A stretch of DNA of 64,000 nucleotides. Origin: Rhizobium laguerreae. Its GTDB lineage: Bacteria > Pseudomonadota > Alphaproteobacteria > Rhizobiales > Rhizobiaceae. Made by a program: the position numbers and the translations under genes. Shown piece after piece: positions 1-8,885 of this stretch. Within the stretch, counting starts at the first letter, position 1; the number at the start of each line of letters is the position of its first letter. Below the pieces are notes generated by a model. The model made no database searches. It saw nothing but the letters and a program-made list of their open reading frames with translations, and had not been told where the DNA came from. The stretch covers positions 107,805-171,804 of the forward strand of contig NZ_MRDM01000015.1 of assembly GCF_002008165.1 (NCBI RefSeq). The letters run 5' to 3'.

Positions 1-838
1 TCAGCCAAACCGCGTGTATTAGCGCCGTTTTTTCCTTGAGAAAGCCCAGCCGATCGAGATGGGCAAACATGCTCGACCCATACATGATCTGGCCCGTGAC
101 GGCTTGAAGGCGCGTTTCCTGCACATGGGTCATCACAGGAAGGTCGAATTCGTCGGCGAGGCTGCGGGTCGCCTTGAGAAAATCATCGGTGCACCGCTGG
201 GGAGCCGATGGAGCAACGATATATCCGACGCGATGTTCGGAAGGATGACGGGAACGTGCCATCTCCCGCGCCAGCGCGAGGATATCGCCGGCAGGGGTCG
301 GACGCACGGCGTCGAGTTGCGCCAGCAGTTCTGCCGGGAACTCTTCTTCGACAAACGGCATGGCCCGAAAGAACGGCCGGTCAAACAGGGTGAACCCCAG
401 GAGGGCGCGGATGCCGCAATCCTCGTAAGCCTGGAAGGCTGCATCGACATGGCTGCGATCGAGCATCGGACTGACGTTCATGTCGTCTACCAGCGTGGTG
501 GCGCCGCTGCGGATCGCCTGGATCGCACTGATAAGCGTTCTGACATAAACCTGCCGGGCCGTCAGCGGCACCGGTTTCAGCGGTCGGACGAAGTTCATGA
601 CAAGTTCCAGTGGTTGCCCCTCGAACCGTCCCTTCAGATAATTCTCGTGGGAATGATGATGTCCGTCGATGAACCCCGGAGTGACCAGGAGCCGGCTTGC
701 ATCGATGACAGTTCCTTGGGGAGGCCTGGCACCGGTGGGCTGAAGGTCCGCGATCCGGTCGGCCTCAATGAAGATATCCGTCGCACGGCCGCGCTCGTTG
801 CCGGCGAGCGTCGCGGCGGTCAATGTGATCGAGTCCAT
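1..838 (-). CDS. Amidohydrolase family protein (cytosine deaminase/TRZ-ATZ type), 3' end outside window
   Basis: Reading the minus strand from an ATG at 838 gives about 279 codons without a stop up to the window edge, so the gene is incomplete at its C-terminus. Near residue 55 it has FIDGHHHSHEN, the N-terminal metal-binding signature of the amidohydrolase superfamily. Further on THVQET and IHAVWL match the later histidine-containing strands of TRZ/ATZ-like deaminases and chlorohydrolases. The ATG overlaps the stop of the RidA-like gene (TAATG), so translation is probably coupled. Placed last in an operon with an amino-acid ABC transporter and a RidA-like protein, it probably deaminates or hydrolyses an imported nitrogenous compound. 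The substrate cannot be read from the sequence. Confidence 0.8.
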   Translation of the reverse strand, partial: MDSITLTAATLAGNERGRATDIFIEADRIADLQPTGARPPQGTVIDASRLLVTPGFIDGHHHSHENYLKGRFEGQPLELVMNFVRPLKPVPLTARQVYVRTLISAIQAIRSGATTLVDDMNVSPMLDRSHVDAAFQAYEDCGIRALLGFTLFDRPFFRAMPFVEEEFPAELLAQLDAVRPTPAGDILALAREMARSRHPSEHRVGYIVAPSAPQRCTDDFLKATRSLADEFDLPVMTHVQETRLQAVTGQIMYGSSMFAHLDRLGFLKEKTALIHAVWL

Positions 839-1338
839 TAATTCACCTCCACAATGCAATCCACCTCGACGGAGGTGTTGAAGGACAAGCCTACGACACC
901 GATCGCAAGGCGCGTGTGCGTGCCGGCCTCGCCAAGGGCGGCTATCAGAACATCGGAGCAGCCGTTCAGCACGAGATGCTGGTCGGTGAAGCCAGGGCCG
1001 GAATTGATGTAGCCGGTAAGCCTGACGATTTGCCTGATCCGGGAAAGGTCGCCGAGCATTGTCTGAGCACGATTGAGAAGACCAATGGCGCATTGCCGCG
1101 CCGCCTCATAGCCTGCATCAACTCCAATCTCGCTGCCGAGCTGTCCGGTGATGCCGGCAACGACCCCGTCATATTCCATGGCCGACAGCTGTCCGGAGAA
1201 ATACAGGAGATTTCCCACGCGGATGGCCGGCTTGTAGAGGCTCGCAGGCTCTCTGTAGCCTCCGAGCACGATGCTCATATCAGCCAATCTCTGGGTGATC
1301 GTCGCGTGTGACATTGTTAGGCTCGCATCGTCAGACAT
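838..1338 (-). CDS. RidA/YjgF-like (Rid family) protein
   Basis: This 166-residue protein has the Rid-family layout: a VGNLLYFSGQLS strand, a central helix with EAARQCAIGLLNRAQTMLGDL, then IRQIVRLTGYINSGPGF and a C-terminal strand containing VEVDCIVEV. RidA proteins hydrolyse reactive enamine/imine intermediates made by PLP enzymes, and related members serve catabolic operons. The start at 1338 was chosen because it overlaps the ATP-binding protein stop (ATGTCTGA); a longer frame to 1467 would run deep into that gene. The arginine expected of true RidA deaminases is not obvious at the usual place (GYINSGPGF), so it may be a Rid subfamily with another role. Confidence 0.85.
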   Translation of the reverse strand: MSDDASLTMSHATITQRLADMSIVLGGYREPASLYKPAIRVGNLLYFSGQLSAMEYDGVVAGITGQLGSEIGVDAGYEAARQCAIGLLNRAQTMLGDLSRIRQIVRLTGYINSGPGFTDQHLVLNGCSDVLIAALGEAGTHTRLAIGVVGLSFNTSVEVDCIVEVN

Positions 1339-2116
1339 GGTTGAAAAACCTGAGAAACTGCTTGGTTTCCGGCTGCTGGGGATGGCGGAAGAGCTCTTCA
1401 GGCGTTCCCGACTCGCACACCAGGCCGTTTGCCATGAAGATGACTTCGGACCCCACATCTGCCGCAAACTTCAGTTCGTGGGTTACCACGACCATCGTCA
1501 TGCCGGTGCGGGCGAGATCGAGCATGACGTCCAGCACCTCATTCACCAACTCAGGGTCAAGCGCCGAAGTCGGTTCATCGAAAAGAATGACCTTCGGCCC
1601 CATGGCCAGGGACCGGGCGATGGCCACACGCTGCTGCTGGCCACCGGACAGTTGCGAGGGACGTTTATTCATGTGGCTGCCGAGGTGGACCTGCTCGAGA
1701 GCGGCGGTGGCTATCTCTCGTGCCTCAGTTCTACTCTTACCCCGAACCCGGTGTGGCCCAATCGCGACATTGTCGAGAGCGGTCAAGTGGGGGAAAAGGT
1801 TGAACCGTTGGAACACGAAGCCGATGTCCGATCTCTGTCCGGCAATCCTGGCTTCGGAATCCCGCACCCATTTTCCACCATCACCAATGAAGCTGCCGCC
1901 AAGGCTGACGCCTTCGAGATAGACGACGCCCGATGTCGGCATTTCCAGGAGATTGAGGCAGCGAAGCAGGGTGGTCTTTCCGGAGCCGGACGCGCCGAGC
2001 AGCACCACGGTCGACTTTTGGGGCACGTTGATATCGATGCCCTTCAGCACTTGAGTGCCTCCGAAAGACTTGCTGAGCTGTTCGGTCCTGAGCATGGGAA
2101 CTGTAGAAGGCATCAC
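1331..2116 (-). CDS. Polar amino-acid ABC transporter ATP-binding protein (HisP/GlnQ type)
   Basis: This 261-residue ATPase has a Walker A (GASGSGKTT, about residue 40), a Q-loop region IGFVFQRFNLFPH, a signature LSGGQQQR and a Walker B ILFDEPTSALDPE, followed by the switch histidine in VVVTHE. The order and length are typical of the polar amino-acid uptake family. It lies two bases downstream of the permease and overlaps the RidA gene. It energises import through the permease and binding protein encoded upstream. The presence of Rid and amidohydrolase partners suggests an amino-acid derivative rather than a standard amino acid as substrate, which is inference. Confidence 0.93.
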   Translation of the reverse strand: MMPSTVPMLRTEQLSKSFGGTQVLKGIDINVPQKSTVVLLGASGSGKTTLLRCLNLLEMPTSGVVYLEGVSLGGSFIGDGGKWVRDSEARIAGQRSDIGFVFQRFNLFPHLTALDNVAIGPHRVRGKSRTEAREIATAALEQVHLGSHMNKRPSQLSGGQQQRVAIARSLAMGPKVILFDEPTSALDPELVNEVLDVMLDLARTGMTMVVVTHELKFAADVGSEVIFMANGLVCESGTPEELFRHPQQPETKQFLRFFNHV

Positions 2117-2117
2117 G

Positions 2118-2768
2118 TCACCACTTCGGCAGGATGTTTTCGAGTTTTCGGGAGAGAACAGTCAGCGCCTTGACGATGACATAGTAGTAGATCGCCAGTA
2201 GGCCGTAGACTTCCAGAGGCGCGAAATACATGGAGACGATGGATTGACCGGACCGGGTCAACTCAAAAACGGAGATAGCCGAAAGAAGCGATGTGTTCTT
2301 GGTAAGATTGATCACTTCGTTGGTGGTTGGCGGCACGATCTGGCGCAGTGCCTGCGGCAGCAGGATCCAGATCAAGGTCTGGTGTTCCCGCATTCCGATC
2401 GAACGGGCGGCCTCGGACTGCCCTTTCTCAATCGAACCTACAGCGCCGCGGACGGTTTCCGCTATAAAGGCCGCTCCGTTCAGCCCAAGGGCGGTCACGC
2501 CCGCCCAGAACTCGTTGAAGCCAATGCCGAAGCCAGGCAGCACGAAGTAGACGAAGAAGATCTGTATCAGCAGCGGCGTGCCGCGGATAACGTCGACATA
2601 GATTGCAACCGGCGTGCGGATCAGCCGCGACTGTGCCAACGACACAAGCCCGAGCGCGATTCCGAAAACGATTTCCGCTATCCCGGCAAGAACCGCGATC
2701 TGTATCGTTACGACCGAAGCCTTTGCCAGAAGTGGCACAGACAGCCACACTATGTTCCAGTCAATCAT
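2118..2768 (-). CDS. Polar amino-acid ABC transporter permease (HisM/GlnP type)
   Basis: An inner-membrane permease of about 216 residues with several hydrophobic segments. Its EAA loop (GQSEAARSIGMREHQTLIWILLPQA shortened here to the conserved EAARSIGM...LPQA) is the site contacting the ATPase. The start at 2768 (MIDWNIVW) is preferred because the longer version adds an Arg/Pro-rich, non-membrane extension. A 217-225 residue length is normal for the family. Only one permease gene is present, so the transporter probably uses a homodimer. It is between the binding protein and ATPase genes in one operon. Confidence 0.9.
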   Translation of the reverse strand: MIDWNIVWLSVPLLAKASVVTIQIAVLAGIAEIVFGIALGLVSLAQSRLIRTPVAIYVDVIRGTPLLIQIFFVYFVLPGFGIGFNEFWAGVTALGLNGAAFIAETVRGAVGSIEKGQSEAARSIGMREHQTLIWILLPQALRQIVPPTTNEVINLTKNTSLLSAISVFELTRSGQSIVSMYFAPLEVYGLLAIYYYVIVKALTVLSRKLENILPKW

Positions 2769-2822
2769 TATCGAGCCTGCCGAGGGAGGGTTCCGGTGGC
2801 GTCGCGCCACCGGTCAGGGAAA

Positions 2823-3665
2823 TCATTCCATTACGGGAACGGTGGTCGGCATGTCGAACGCAACGCCGAACCATTTCGTCTGCAGTTCCATCAGCTTGCC
2901 GCTCTTGGTCGCAGCCAGGAGCTGTTCGTCAATATACTTGCGAAGTTCCCCGTCCTCCTTGCGGATGCCGATCCCGGCAAGGCTGCTGCCGGCAACTTTT
3001 TGCACCAGCGCATATTTGCCGGGCGCGTTCTTGATGACAAGACCAAGGTTGGTCATGTTGCTGATCACGCCATCGACCGTGCCCTGGTTGAGGGCGAGAA
3101 TGGACATCGGCTCAGAATCGAAAACTTTTACCTCTCCGAAACCGTTGCCCTTGGCCTTCTCCACCTGCTCGTTGAATTTCGGCATCGACGCTTCCTCGGG
3201 CGTGCCGGCCTTGATGGCAATGGGTTTTCCCGACATGTCGTCGAAGGACTTTATCGTGCCTTCGTCTGCGGCGCGTACCAGCATGGCAAGCGAGGAGTCC
3301 GCGTAAGGGATGGAGAAATTAACCTTCTGCATCCGCTCCTTGGTATAGGACAGCGAACTCATGATGATATCGAACTTGCTGGAAAGCAGGGCAGGGACGA
3401 TGCCTGACCACTGGGTATCGACGAACTCCGGCTTCACGCCGAGATCCTTGAACATCATCTCAGCGAGATCAACGTCATAGCCAACGATCACGCCATTCTC
3501 CCGATAGCTGAAAGGCGCAAAAACGCCTTCGACCCCGATCTTGATGACGCCGTCTGCCTTGATGGCGGCGAGCGTCCGCTCGGCTGCCATGGCGGATCCT
3601 GCGCCAACGGCTACAGCCAAACCCGTTGTGGCTGCCAAAAACAGTCTGCGAGTGAAATTCTGCAT
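2823..3665 (-). CDS. Amino-acid ABC transporter substrate-binding protein
   Basis: A 280-residue periplasmic binding protein (SBP family 3). It starts with a signal peptide (MQNFTRRLFLAATTGLAVAV...AMAAE, cleavage near residue 29) whose twin arginine RR and following hydrophobic run could also suit Tat export. Family motifs include IKIGVEGVFAPFSYRENG and VGYDVDLAEMM. The start at 3665 is supported by a purine-rich AAAAAAGGGGAACAC just upstream; the longer frame has no such site. It is the first gene of the operon and should determine its specificity. The ligand cannot be assigned by eye. Confidence 0.92.
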   Translation of the reverse strand: MQNFTRRLFLAATTGLAVAVGAGSAMAAERTLAAIKADGVIKIGVEGVFAPFSYRENGVIVGYDVDLAEMMFKDLGVKPEFVDTQWSGIVPALLSSKFDIIMSSLSYTKERMQKVNFSIPYADSSLAMLVRAADEGTIKSFDDMSGKPIAIKAGTPEEASMPKFNEQVEKAKGNGFGEVKVFDSEPMSILALNQGTVDGVISNMTNLGLVIKNAPGKYALVQKVAGSSLAGIGIRKEDGELRKYIDEQLLAATKSGKLMELQTKWFGVAFDMPTTVPVME

Positions 3666-4258
3666 TGTGTTCCCCTTTTTTATTCCAAGAGTGAAATCCA
3701 GGAAGCAGCAATCATGTAATACATTATACAATCATAGTAAATATCAAAAAAATAGGCAAAGTCGTGATCAAAAAATATGCAAATGCTTTCTAACAATATA
3801 AATATGCCAATTTGAACAGGTAATGTACAATATTTACAGCCTTGGATAGTTGGTAATTTTGAAATACGAAATCTGGAAGTGGTGAATATTCATTCTAGAG
3901 AATATCGAGGGCGATATTTTTCCTGATGACTGAAGTGTCACTTGGCCATCTGCCAACGCAGGGATTTGATGCACCCGAGTGCGCAACACCCTTGCTCACG
4001 AGGTGATGTGGCGGCGGCTCTTCATTGTTCAGAGAGAAGGCTTCGTCAAAAGCCTTCCGACCCTCATTCCGCTGAAGGCGGTTTTTCGGGCAGCCTGCAC
4101 TGGCTTTGATGCACGACGCTTTCCTCTCAGCATAGACACGGGCTGGCGGTTGAGCCTCGACGTCATGCTGTGGTCAAACGGCGCAAGAGAGATGGGACCA
4201 CTTTGTCGGAGAAGCCAGCGATCGAAATGCGTATGCTGGGGACCGTATCCCAAAATTA
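3666..4258. other. AT-rich intergenic region upstream of the amino-acid ABC operon
   Basis: About 590 bases with no gene I can support. The first 250 bases are strongly AT-rich (for example near 3720-3900) and probably hold the promoter of the minus-strand operon. Small open frames at 3979-4287 are not similar to anything I recognise. Confidence 0.5.
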
Positions 4259-4867
4259 TCAAAGCGCACGGTAGCTCAACACCGTAGCACGCATTCTGGT
4301 GGGGCTTTGTCCGAATGTCTGGGAAAATGCACGCGAGAAATGCGATGCATTCTCGAACCCGACTTCAAGGGCAACTTCGATCAAGGATGCCTTGGTCTTG
4401 ATGAGCAGTTGCTTGGCGCGTTCCATCCGCACCCGCCGGTAGACGAGGGCGGGGGAGCTTTTGGTTTCGCCCATGAACAGGCGCTCGAGCTGCCGCCTGG
4501 AGAGCCCGACCGATGCGGCGGGTTCCTCGATCGGCAGCCGTCCCTCGATATGCTGCTCCATCATGATCAGCACGGCCCTGATTCTCGGATCCTTGCATTC
4601 GATGGAGAGCGGTTTGCGGGTCTGGATGGCAAGCGCGGTTCGCGCTTTTTCGATGTGGAGAACCTCGAGCGCATTGCGCTCGGCTTCCTTGCTGATGTGA
4701 CGCCGCACGATCAGCGCCGCCATGTCGGCGGCGCTGCTGCCGCCGGCGCAGGATCTGCGTGTCCGGTCGAGGTTGAAAATTCGGTCGGAGCGAACCTGGT
4801 GGTCGGGGAAGCGCTCGCGAAACGCGTTGTAATGTAACCAGCTGACGCAGGTCCGGTGTTCCTTCAT
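4259..4867 (-). pseudogene. GlxA-type AraC-family regulator, N-terminally truncated
   Basis: The C-terminal half is a clear AraC DNA-binding domain with two helix-turn-helix units: LPIEEPAASVGLSRRQLERLF and LIEVALEVGFENASHFSRAF, ending FGQSPTRMR. The N-terminal 70 residues (CAGGSSAADMAALIV) match only the end of the DJ-1/PfpI-like ligand domain found in GlxA-type regulators, which are usually 320-340 residues. At about 202 residues, roughly 130 N-terminal residues are missing. The truncation coincides with a junction to an also-truncated ferredoxin gene. In Rhizobiales, regulators of this type sit beside glycine-betaine demethylase genes, which fits the neighbour. I infer a deletion relic. 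Confidence 0.7.
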
Positions 4868-4899
4868 CAGTGATCAGGTGCTGCGGCCCGGCTCCGTTC

Positions 4900-5286
4900 A
4901 TGGCGGCGTCACGCACGATTTCCGCCGACCTCGGCGTGCCGCCCGAAAATTACATCGAAGAGAGTTTTGACGCCGCCGTGATCGACGACGCTCCGCCTCC
5001 GATGACGGCCGAGGCAGTGCTCGCACCCTTCAAGGTCGAGTTTGCCAAGCAGGGTCGTACGATTGACGTCACATCCGATCAGACCGTGCTGTCCTGCGCA
5101 AAGAAAGCCGGCATTAAAATCCCGTCATCCTGCTCGAACGGCCTCTGCGGCACCTGCAAATCGAAACTCGTCAGCGGCACCATCAACATGCACCACAACG
5201 GCGGCATCCGCCAACGCGAAATCGACGCCGGATTTTTCCTGCCCTGCTGTTCAAAACCGCTCACCGATCTGGTTATTGAGCGATAA
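4900..5286 (+). pseudogene. C-terminal 2Fe-2S ferredoxin domain of a betaine-demethylase reductase (GbcB/Stc-like), truncated
   Basis: The last 85 residues form a plant-type ferredoxin domain: SCSNGLCGTCKSKL supplies the C-x4-C-x2-C cluster ligands and LPCCSKPLTDLVIE the fourth cysteine. The upstream DLGVPPENYIEESFD is what precedes this domain in reductases of Rieske-type glycine-betaine or stachydrine demethylases. The FAD/NAD-binding portion of about 220 residues is absent, and the frame begins abruptly next to a truncated AraC gene. It is best read as a relic, though a stand-alone ferredoxin from the ATG at 4870 or 4900 cannot be excluded. Confidence 0.7.
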
Positions 5287-5510
5287 GGCTTAAGCTAGAT
5301 ATTAGCTGGCCACGCGAAAATTGAGCATTTTATGTGGCTGTCGCGGCTGTATTTTAGTAGCTAAATGACGTTCTGGAGTTCGTGTCCCTTCAAGGCGCTC
5401 GCGCGACGTGGACGATTCCGAATCGGGCATGAGGCAAGCCAGAGCAGCAGTTTGCTTTAACAGCAGTTCGCTTTGTTTGCTGCGCAGAACATATAGACAT
5501 TTTTGCGGAT

Positions 5511-6632
5511 ATGCGGCATAGAGGCTATATTTGCTGCGCAGGGAATATCGTGGAAGATTTCATCGCTATCGATATGTTGGGTGAATTGACGGCCAGCCTC
5601 ACGGAGGCAGGCGGGGAAATCACGTCCGAGCCCATGTTTGAGCCGCAGACGGGAAACTCTCACGCAGATTTCCTTATAGATGCGCGTTTTTTTGATGCGC
5701 CCCTCAAACTTGTCGTCGAAGTCAAAAGATCGGCTTTTCCAAGAGACGTCAGGGAAGCAATCTGGCAGCTGAAGAAATTCATTGCCGCCATGCCGCCATG
5801 CAATTCCAGAGTTCTCCCCCTATTGATGGCCGATACCATTTCCCCAGGTGCACGTGCACTCCTGCGCGATGAGAAGATCGGTTATTTCGATCGTAGCGGC
5901 AGTCTCTATCTTTCGGCCGACAATCTCTTTGTTCTCGTCGAAAAGCCAGCCTCGAAGCAGCAGGCTCGATCGCTCAACAATCTGTTCGTTGGGAGTCGCG
6001 CGCAGGCCCTCCATGCCGTCTGGACATTTAAGGACCAATGGTTCGGTGTGCATGAACTGGCCGAGCGGGCATCCGTATCTCCGACAACTGCATCCCAGGT
6101 TCTTATCGAACTAGAGCGCCGCGAATGGGCGAGCTCCAAGGGTGCCGGTCCATCGAAGCAAAGGATACTCTCCAGTCCCCGCGCGCTGCTTGACGAGTGG
6201 TCTTCCTATGTCGCTTCGCTCAAGCCAAAGCCGCTCCGCTCGTTCTATATGCGGATGGCCAATATCGATGAGGCAATCCATGAGATTGACCGCACCTGCG
6301 ATGAGAGGGGAATTCGCTACGAAATTTCCGGGCTCATGGCCGGCCAGATCCATGCACCGCACCTCTCGAAGATATCCCAGCTCCATTGCCGCATCGATCA
6401 TGGCGGCGAAAGCCTTCTCCGAAAACTGGGAGCAAAGGCTGTCAAAGAGGGCTGGAATCTGGGAGTTATAGACTCTAATCCACGCCACGACTTTCTGTTT
6501 CGCCAACGGGTCGGTCATGTCTGGGTCACAGATCCACTTCAAACCTACCTCGATCTCCTGCAGCTTGACAGCGGTCGCTCAAAGGAACTGGCCGACCATC
6601 TTCGGCTGACAAAACTCGCGGTACCCGAATGA
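5511..6632 (+). CDS. AbiEi-like type IV antitoxin / DNA-binding protein
   Basis: This 373-residue protein has an N-terminal nuclease-like or sensor region (HADFLIDARFFDAPLKLVVEVKRSA) and a central winged-helix segment (FGVHELAERASVSPTTASQVLIELERREW). A C-terminal mixed region follows. Its stop overlaps the start of the downstream nucleotidyltransferase (ATGA), the arrangement of AbiEi antitoxin with AbiEii toxin. A GTG at 5550 with AGGGA upstream is an alternative start. In type IV systems the antitoxin represses the operon through the winged helix and counteracts toxin activity. The family assignment is by architecture and neighbour, not by search. Confidence 0.6.
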   Translation: MRHRGYICCAGNIVEDFIAIDMLGELTASLTEAGGEITSEPMFEPQTGNSHADFLIDARFFDAPLKLVVEVKRSAFPRDVREAIWQLKKFIAAMPPCNSRVLPLLMADTISPGARALLRDEKIGYFDRSGSLYLSADNLFVLVEKPASKQQARSLNNLFVGSRAQALHAVWTFKDQWFGVHELAERASVSPTTASQVLIELERREWASSKGAGPSKQRILSSPRALLDEWSSYVASLKPKPLRSFYMRMANIDEAIHEIDRTCDERGIRYEISGLMAGQIHAPHLSKISQLHCRIDHGGESLLRKLGAKAVKEGWNLGVIDSNPRHDFLFRQRVGHVWVTDPLQTYLDLLQLDSGRSKELADHLRLTKLAVPE

Positions 6633-7520
6633 CAAAGCCCCAGATACTGACTGAATACAGTGCCGATGTTACCCGCGACTGCGAGCGCGTCCTGGTTACG
6701 CTCTTCAGCGGCCTCGGCCCCTGGCGTGATTCCGTCTTTCTGGTCGGTGGGCTTGCACCGCGCTACATCGTCACCAAGAGGCCGCCTGACGTCCCGCCTC
6801 ATGCAGGAACCGGTGATATCGATGTCGTCGTCGATCTGTCGATCCTCGCCGACACAGAGGCATACCGGACGCTCGAGCAGAACCTCAAAAAAATGGGTTT
6901 CGAGCGTGCGCAAAATGACAAGGGCAATAAGGTCAACTGGCGTTGGCAGACCATGACCGAGCACGGCATTCTCGTCATTCTGGAGTTCTTGGCAGACGAT
7001 CCGAAGCTCCGGGGTGGCGCATTGCAGGAACTGCCGACGGAAGGAAATGTTTCTGCAGTGAATATCCCTCACGCGTCGCTCGTGTTCGGGCACCACGATC
7101 GGATGGAAGTCACCGCTGATCTGTTGGGGGAAAAAGGCCGCTCGACAGAATCCATCCCCCTACGCCGATATCGTGGCATTCACATGCCTCAAGGCGTTTG
7201 CCTTTGATCACCGGCGTGAGCGCAAAGATGCGCACGATCTCGTCTACTGCCTCGAACACGGAGAAGGCGGGCTCGCCGGCGCAATCGCCAAATTCCAAGA
7301 GGCTCTGAAAGGCAACGATCGGGAGGTCATCGAACGTGCCCTGACGCTTTTGCTCCAGACGAAGGCTACTTGCGCGAAGGCAACGTTGCCGTGGCGCAGT
7401 TCGAAATTGAAGGTGCTGCCAGACGACACGGAAATCAGAGAAGCCCGGATTTTGCGCCAGCGTGCCGTCAATGACATCATGCTCGAGTTTTTAAGCGCGC
7501 TTGGTATTGCGTTCAAGTGA
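6629..7520 (+). pseudogene. AbiEii-like nucleotidyltransferase toxin, frameshifted
   Basis: The first frame (6629-7207) has VFLVGGLAPRYIV and GTGDIDVVVDLSIL, the GG...D-x-D/V core of a nucleotidyltransferase fold. After about residue 177 the reading moves to another frame (7173-7520), which continues with YADIVAFTCLKAFAFDHRRERKDAHDLVYCLEH, the C-terminal part of such proteins. A single-base change in the C-run at 7152-7160 accounts for the switch. Joined, it would be about 296 residues. It is translationally coupled to the AbiEi-like gene. The break is either a real inactivation, leaving an antitoxin without an active toxin, or a sequencing error in a homopolymer. Confidence 0.6.
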
Positions 7521-7893
7521 TGCTCGGAGCGCGGGCCGCAGGCGGTGAACTCGACGTCGAGCATCATCGCCCTCCGGCCAACGCGGCCAGAAAGCGCAGG
7601 ATTTTTCCGCACCACAAATGGCCGAACACGGCCAAGACGACGAGGCAAGTGCCATTATATGTGCGGCTACCGCGCGACTCCATCAAGCAAGAAAGCATCA
7701 GTTGCCCGAGCTGCTTCCACTGGCGCAATGGTTTAACGCAATCTTGGATCGACCGCGTCAGGGTAGGCGCGTCTTTGAACGGAGGCACCGTAGTCGGTAG
7801 TCAATATGGTCGCTGCTCCGCTGGCCTATGCGAGTATTCCGACTGTTGCGACTTGCCACAAAGCATCGCGAAAGGCGCACCTAAACATACCAC
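7521..7893. other. Non-coding or degenerate stretch
   Basis: No open frame here has a recognisable protein pattern; it separates the toxin relic from phage-like relics. Confidence 0.4.
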
Positions 7894-8442
7894 TTACTGG
7901 ATCAGGCGCACGTCACTTGTAACCGGCAGCGTCCCCGGGGTAACGCTGAGCGCAATAAGCTGGGCGAGGATCGAAAAGACTTGATTGGTGTTTTCGGCGC
8001 CCCTCTCTGGGACGCAATAAGCCGAGCCACGGTAGACTGTGGCGGCAAAGCAGTTGTGCGATCGTCCCCGAGTAACTTTGATAATCGATGTGTCGGTCGC
8101 CCGCCGAAGGGCCTCCTCCGTCTGGAGCCTGAAGGCATTGGGGGTGGATCGCATCAATGCTCCAAGATAACGAAAGACAGCAAAAGGCGAGCGCAGGGAA
8201 ATGGAGAAGGTGAAGGAAGCTTCACCTTCTATATCGTTGTGAAACCTTACTACGAGGTCCTTCGGCGTCGCGCCCGTACCCGACCAGTTCGCGCTGCAGA
8301 TCTGGCCAGGGCCCTGACGGACTAGGTTGCGCTTGAAGGCGTCGTCGCTGTGTTCGGGTCGGTCCCTGATTTCATGATCACGATCGATGCCAACTTCTGG
8401 ATGTCTGCAAGCGACGCTCAGGCCCGCGCCCTCATGGAGCAT
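7894..8442 (-). CDS. Conserved hypothetical protein, probably only the C-terminal part real
   Basis: The last 115 residues look protein-like (ASFTFSISLRSPFAVFRYLGALM ... GSAYCVP ... TNQVFSILAQLIALSVT). This tail resembles the C-terminus of conserved small rhizobial proteins of unknown function. The first 70 residues have biased shadow-like composition and overlap a plus-strand metallopeptidase relic, so the true gene is probably truncated at its 5' end near 8250. No signal peptide or catalytic motif is visible. No function is assigned. Confidence 0.35.
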   Translation of the reverse strand: MLHEGAGLSVACRHPEVGIDRDHEIRDRPEHSDDAFKRNLVRQGPGQICSANWSGTGATPKDLVVRFHNDIEGEASFTFSISLRSPFAVFRYLGALMRSTPNAFRLQTEEALRRATDTSIIKVTRGRSHNCFAATVYRGSAYCVPERGAENTNQVFSILAQLIALSVTPGTLPVTSDVRLIQ

Positions 8443-8500
8443 GAGCTATCGCACTGTGCGCAGGAGCTCGACGACTTCGGAGCCCCGAAGTTCCGCAAGC
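8335..8500 (+). pseudogene. Relic of a phage-type putative metallopeptidase
   Basis: The segment VFGSVPDFMITIDANFWMSASDAQARALMEHELSHC, split here only for description, contains MEHELSHC, an HExxH-like zinc-protease motif (HELSH). It matches the layout of small phage-associated metallopeptidases. The upstream half of the protein is missing or out of frame and the tail is short, so a fragment is likely. Confidence 0.5.
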
Positions 8501-8885
8501 GTCGGATTCACCCGAAGCCGCGCACAACGCCAGGGTCGCAGAAGCCCAAAACAGCCTATTTTTGCGCCATCACGATGACCCGCTGGCAATAAATTTCATT
8601 TTTTTATGGACATCGAGCGTATATCCACCTACATAACGTTCAATGCCTCCGCCGAAGCGCTGGTTTCGAATGGAACATGAAGCGCCGAACGCAGACGTTA
8701 CTATCGATGATTGCCATTATGGCAAAGCCATACTTGGATGGCCAGATACGTGATTAAATCAATAGCGCTTTTCTACATTGGAAACACACCCGACACTTGG
8801 AAATTCACAGTAAATACTGCCGTCTCGACAAGCATCGGCTAAAAAAGGAGAATGCCTAGCCTCTTGAGCTCGGCGCCCAAATTAT
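8501..8885. other. Intergenic region upstream of the betaine transporter
   Basis: About 385 bases without a supported gene. It is AT-richer than its surroundings near 8730-8830 and ends with AAAAAAGGAGAAT about 30 bases before the transporter start. It probably includes that operon's promoter. Confidence 0.4.

Noticed and set aside
59..841. 260-codon plus-strand frame at the window start
   Set aside because: The minus strand carries a clear amidohydrolase; the plus frame is its complement.
3979..4287. Possible small genes on both strands
   Set aside because: Neither strand has a recognisable motif or ribosome site, and they overlap each other.
8206..8229. Inverted repeat GAAGGTGAAG/CTTCACCTTC as a terminator
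   Set aside because: It lies within a possibly coding minus-strand segment, has no U-run and no gene ending beside it.
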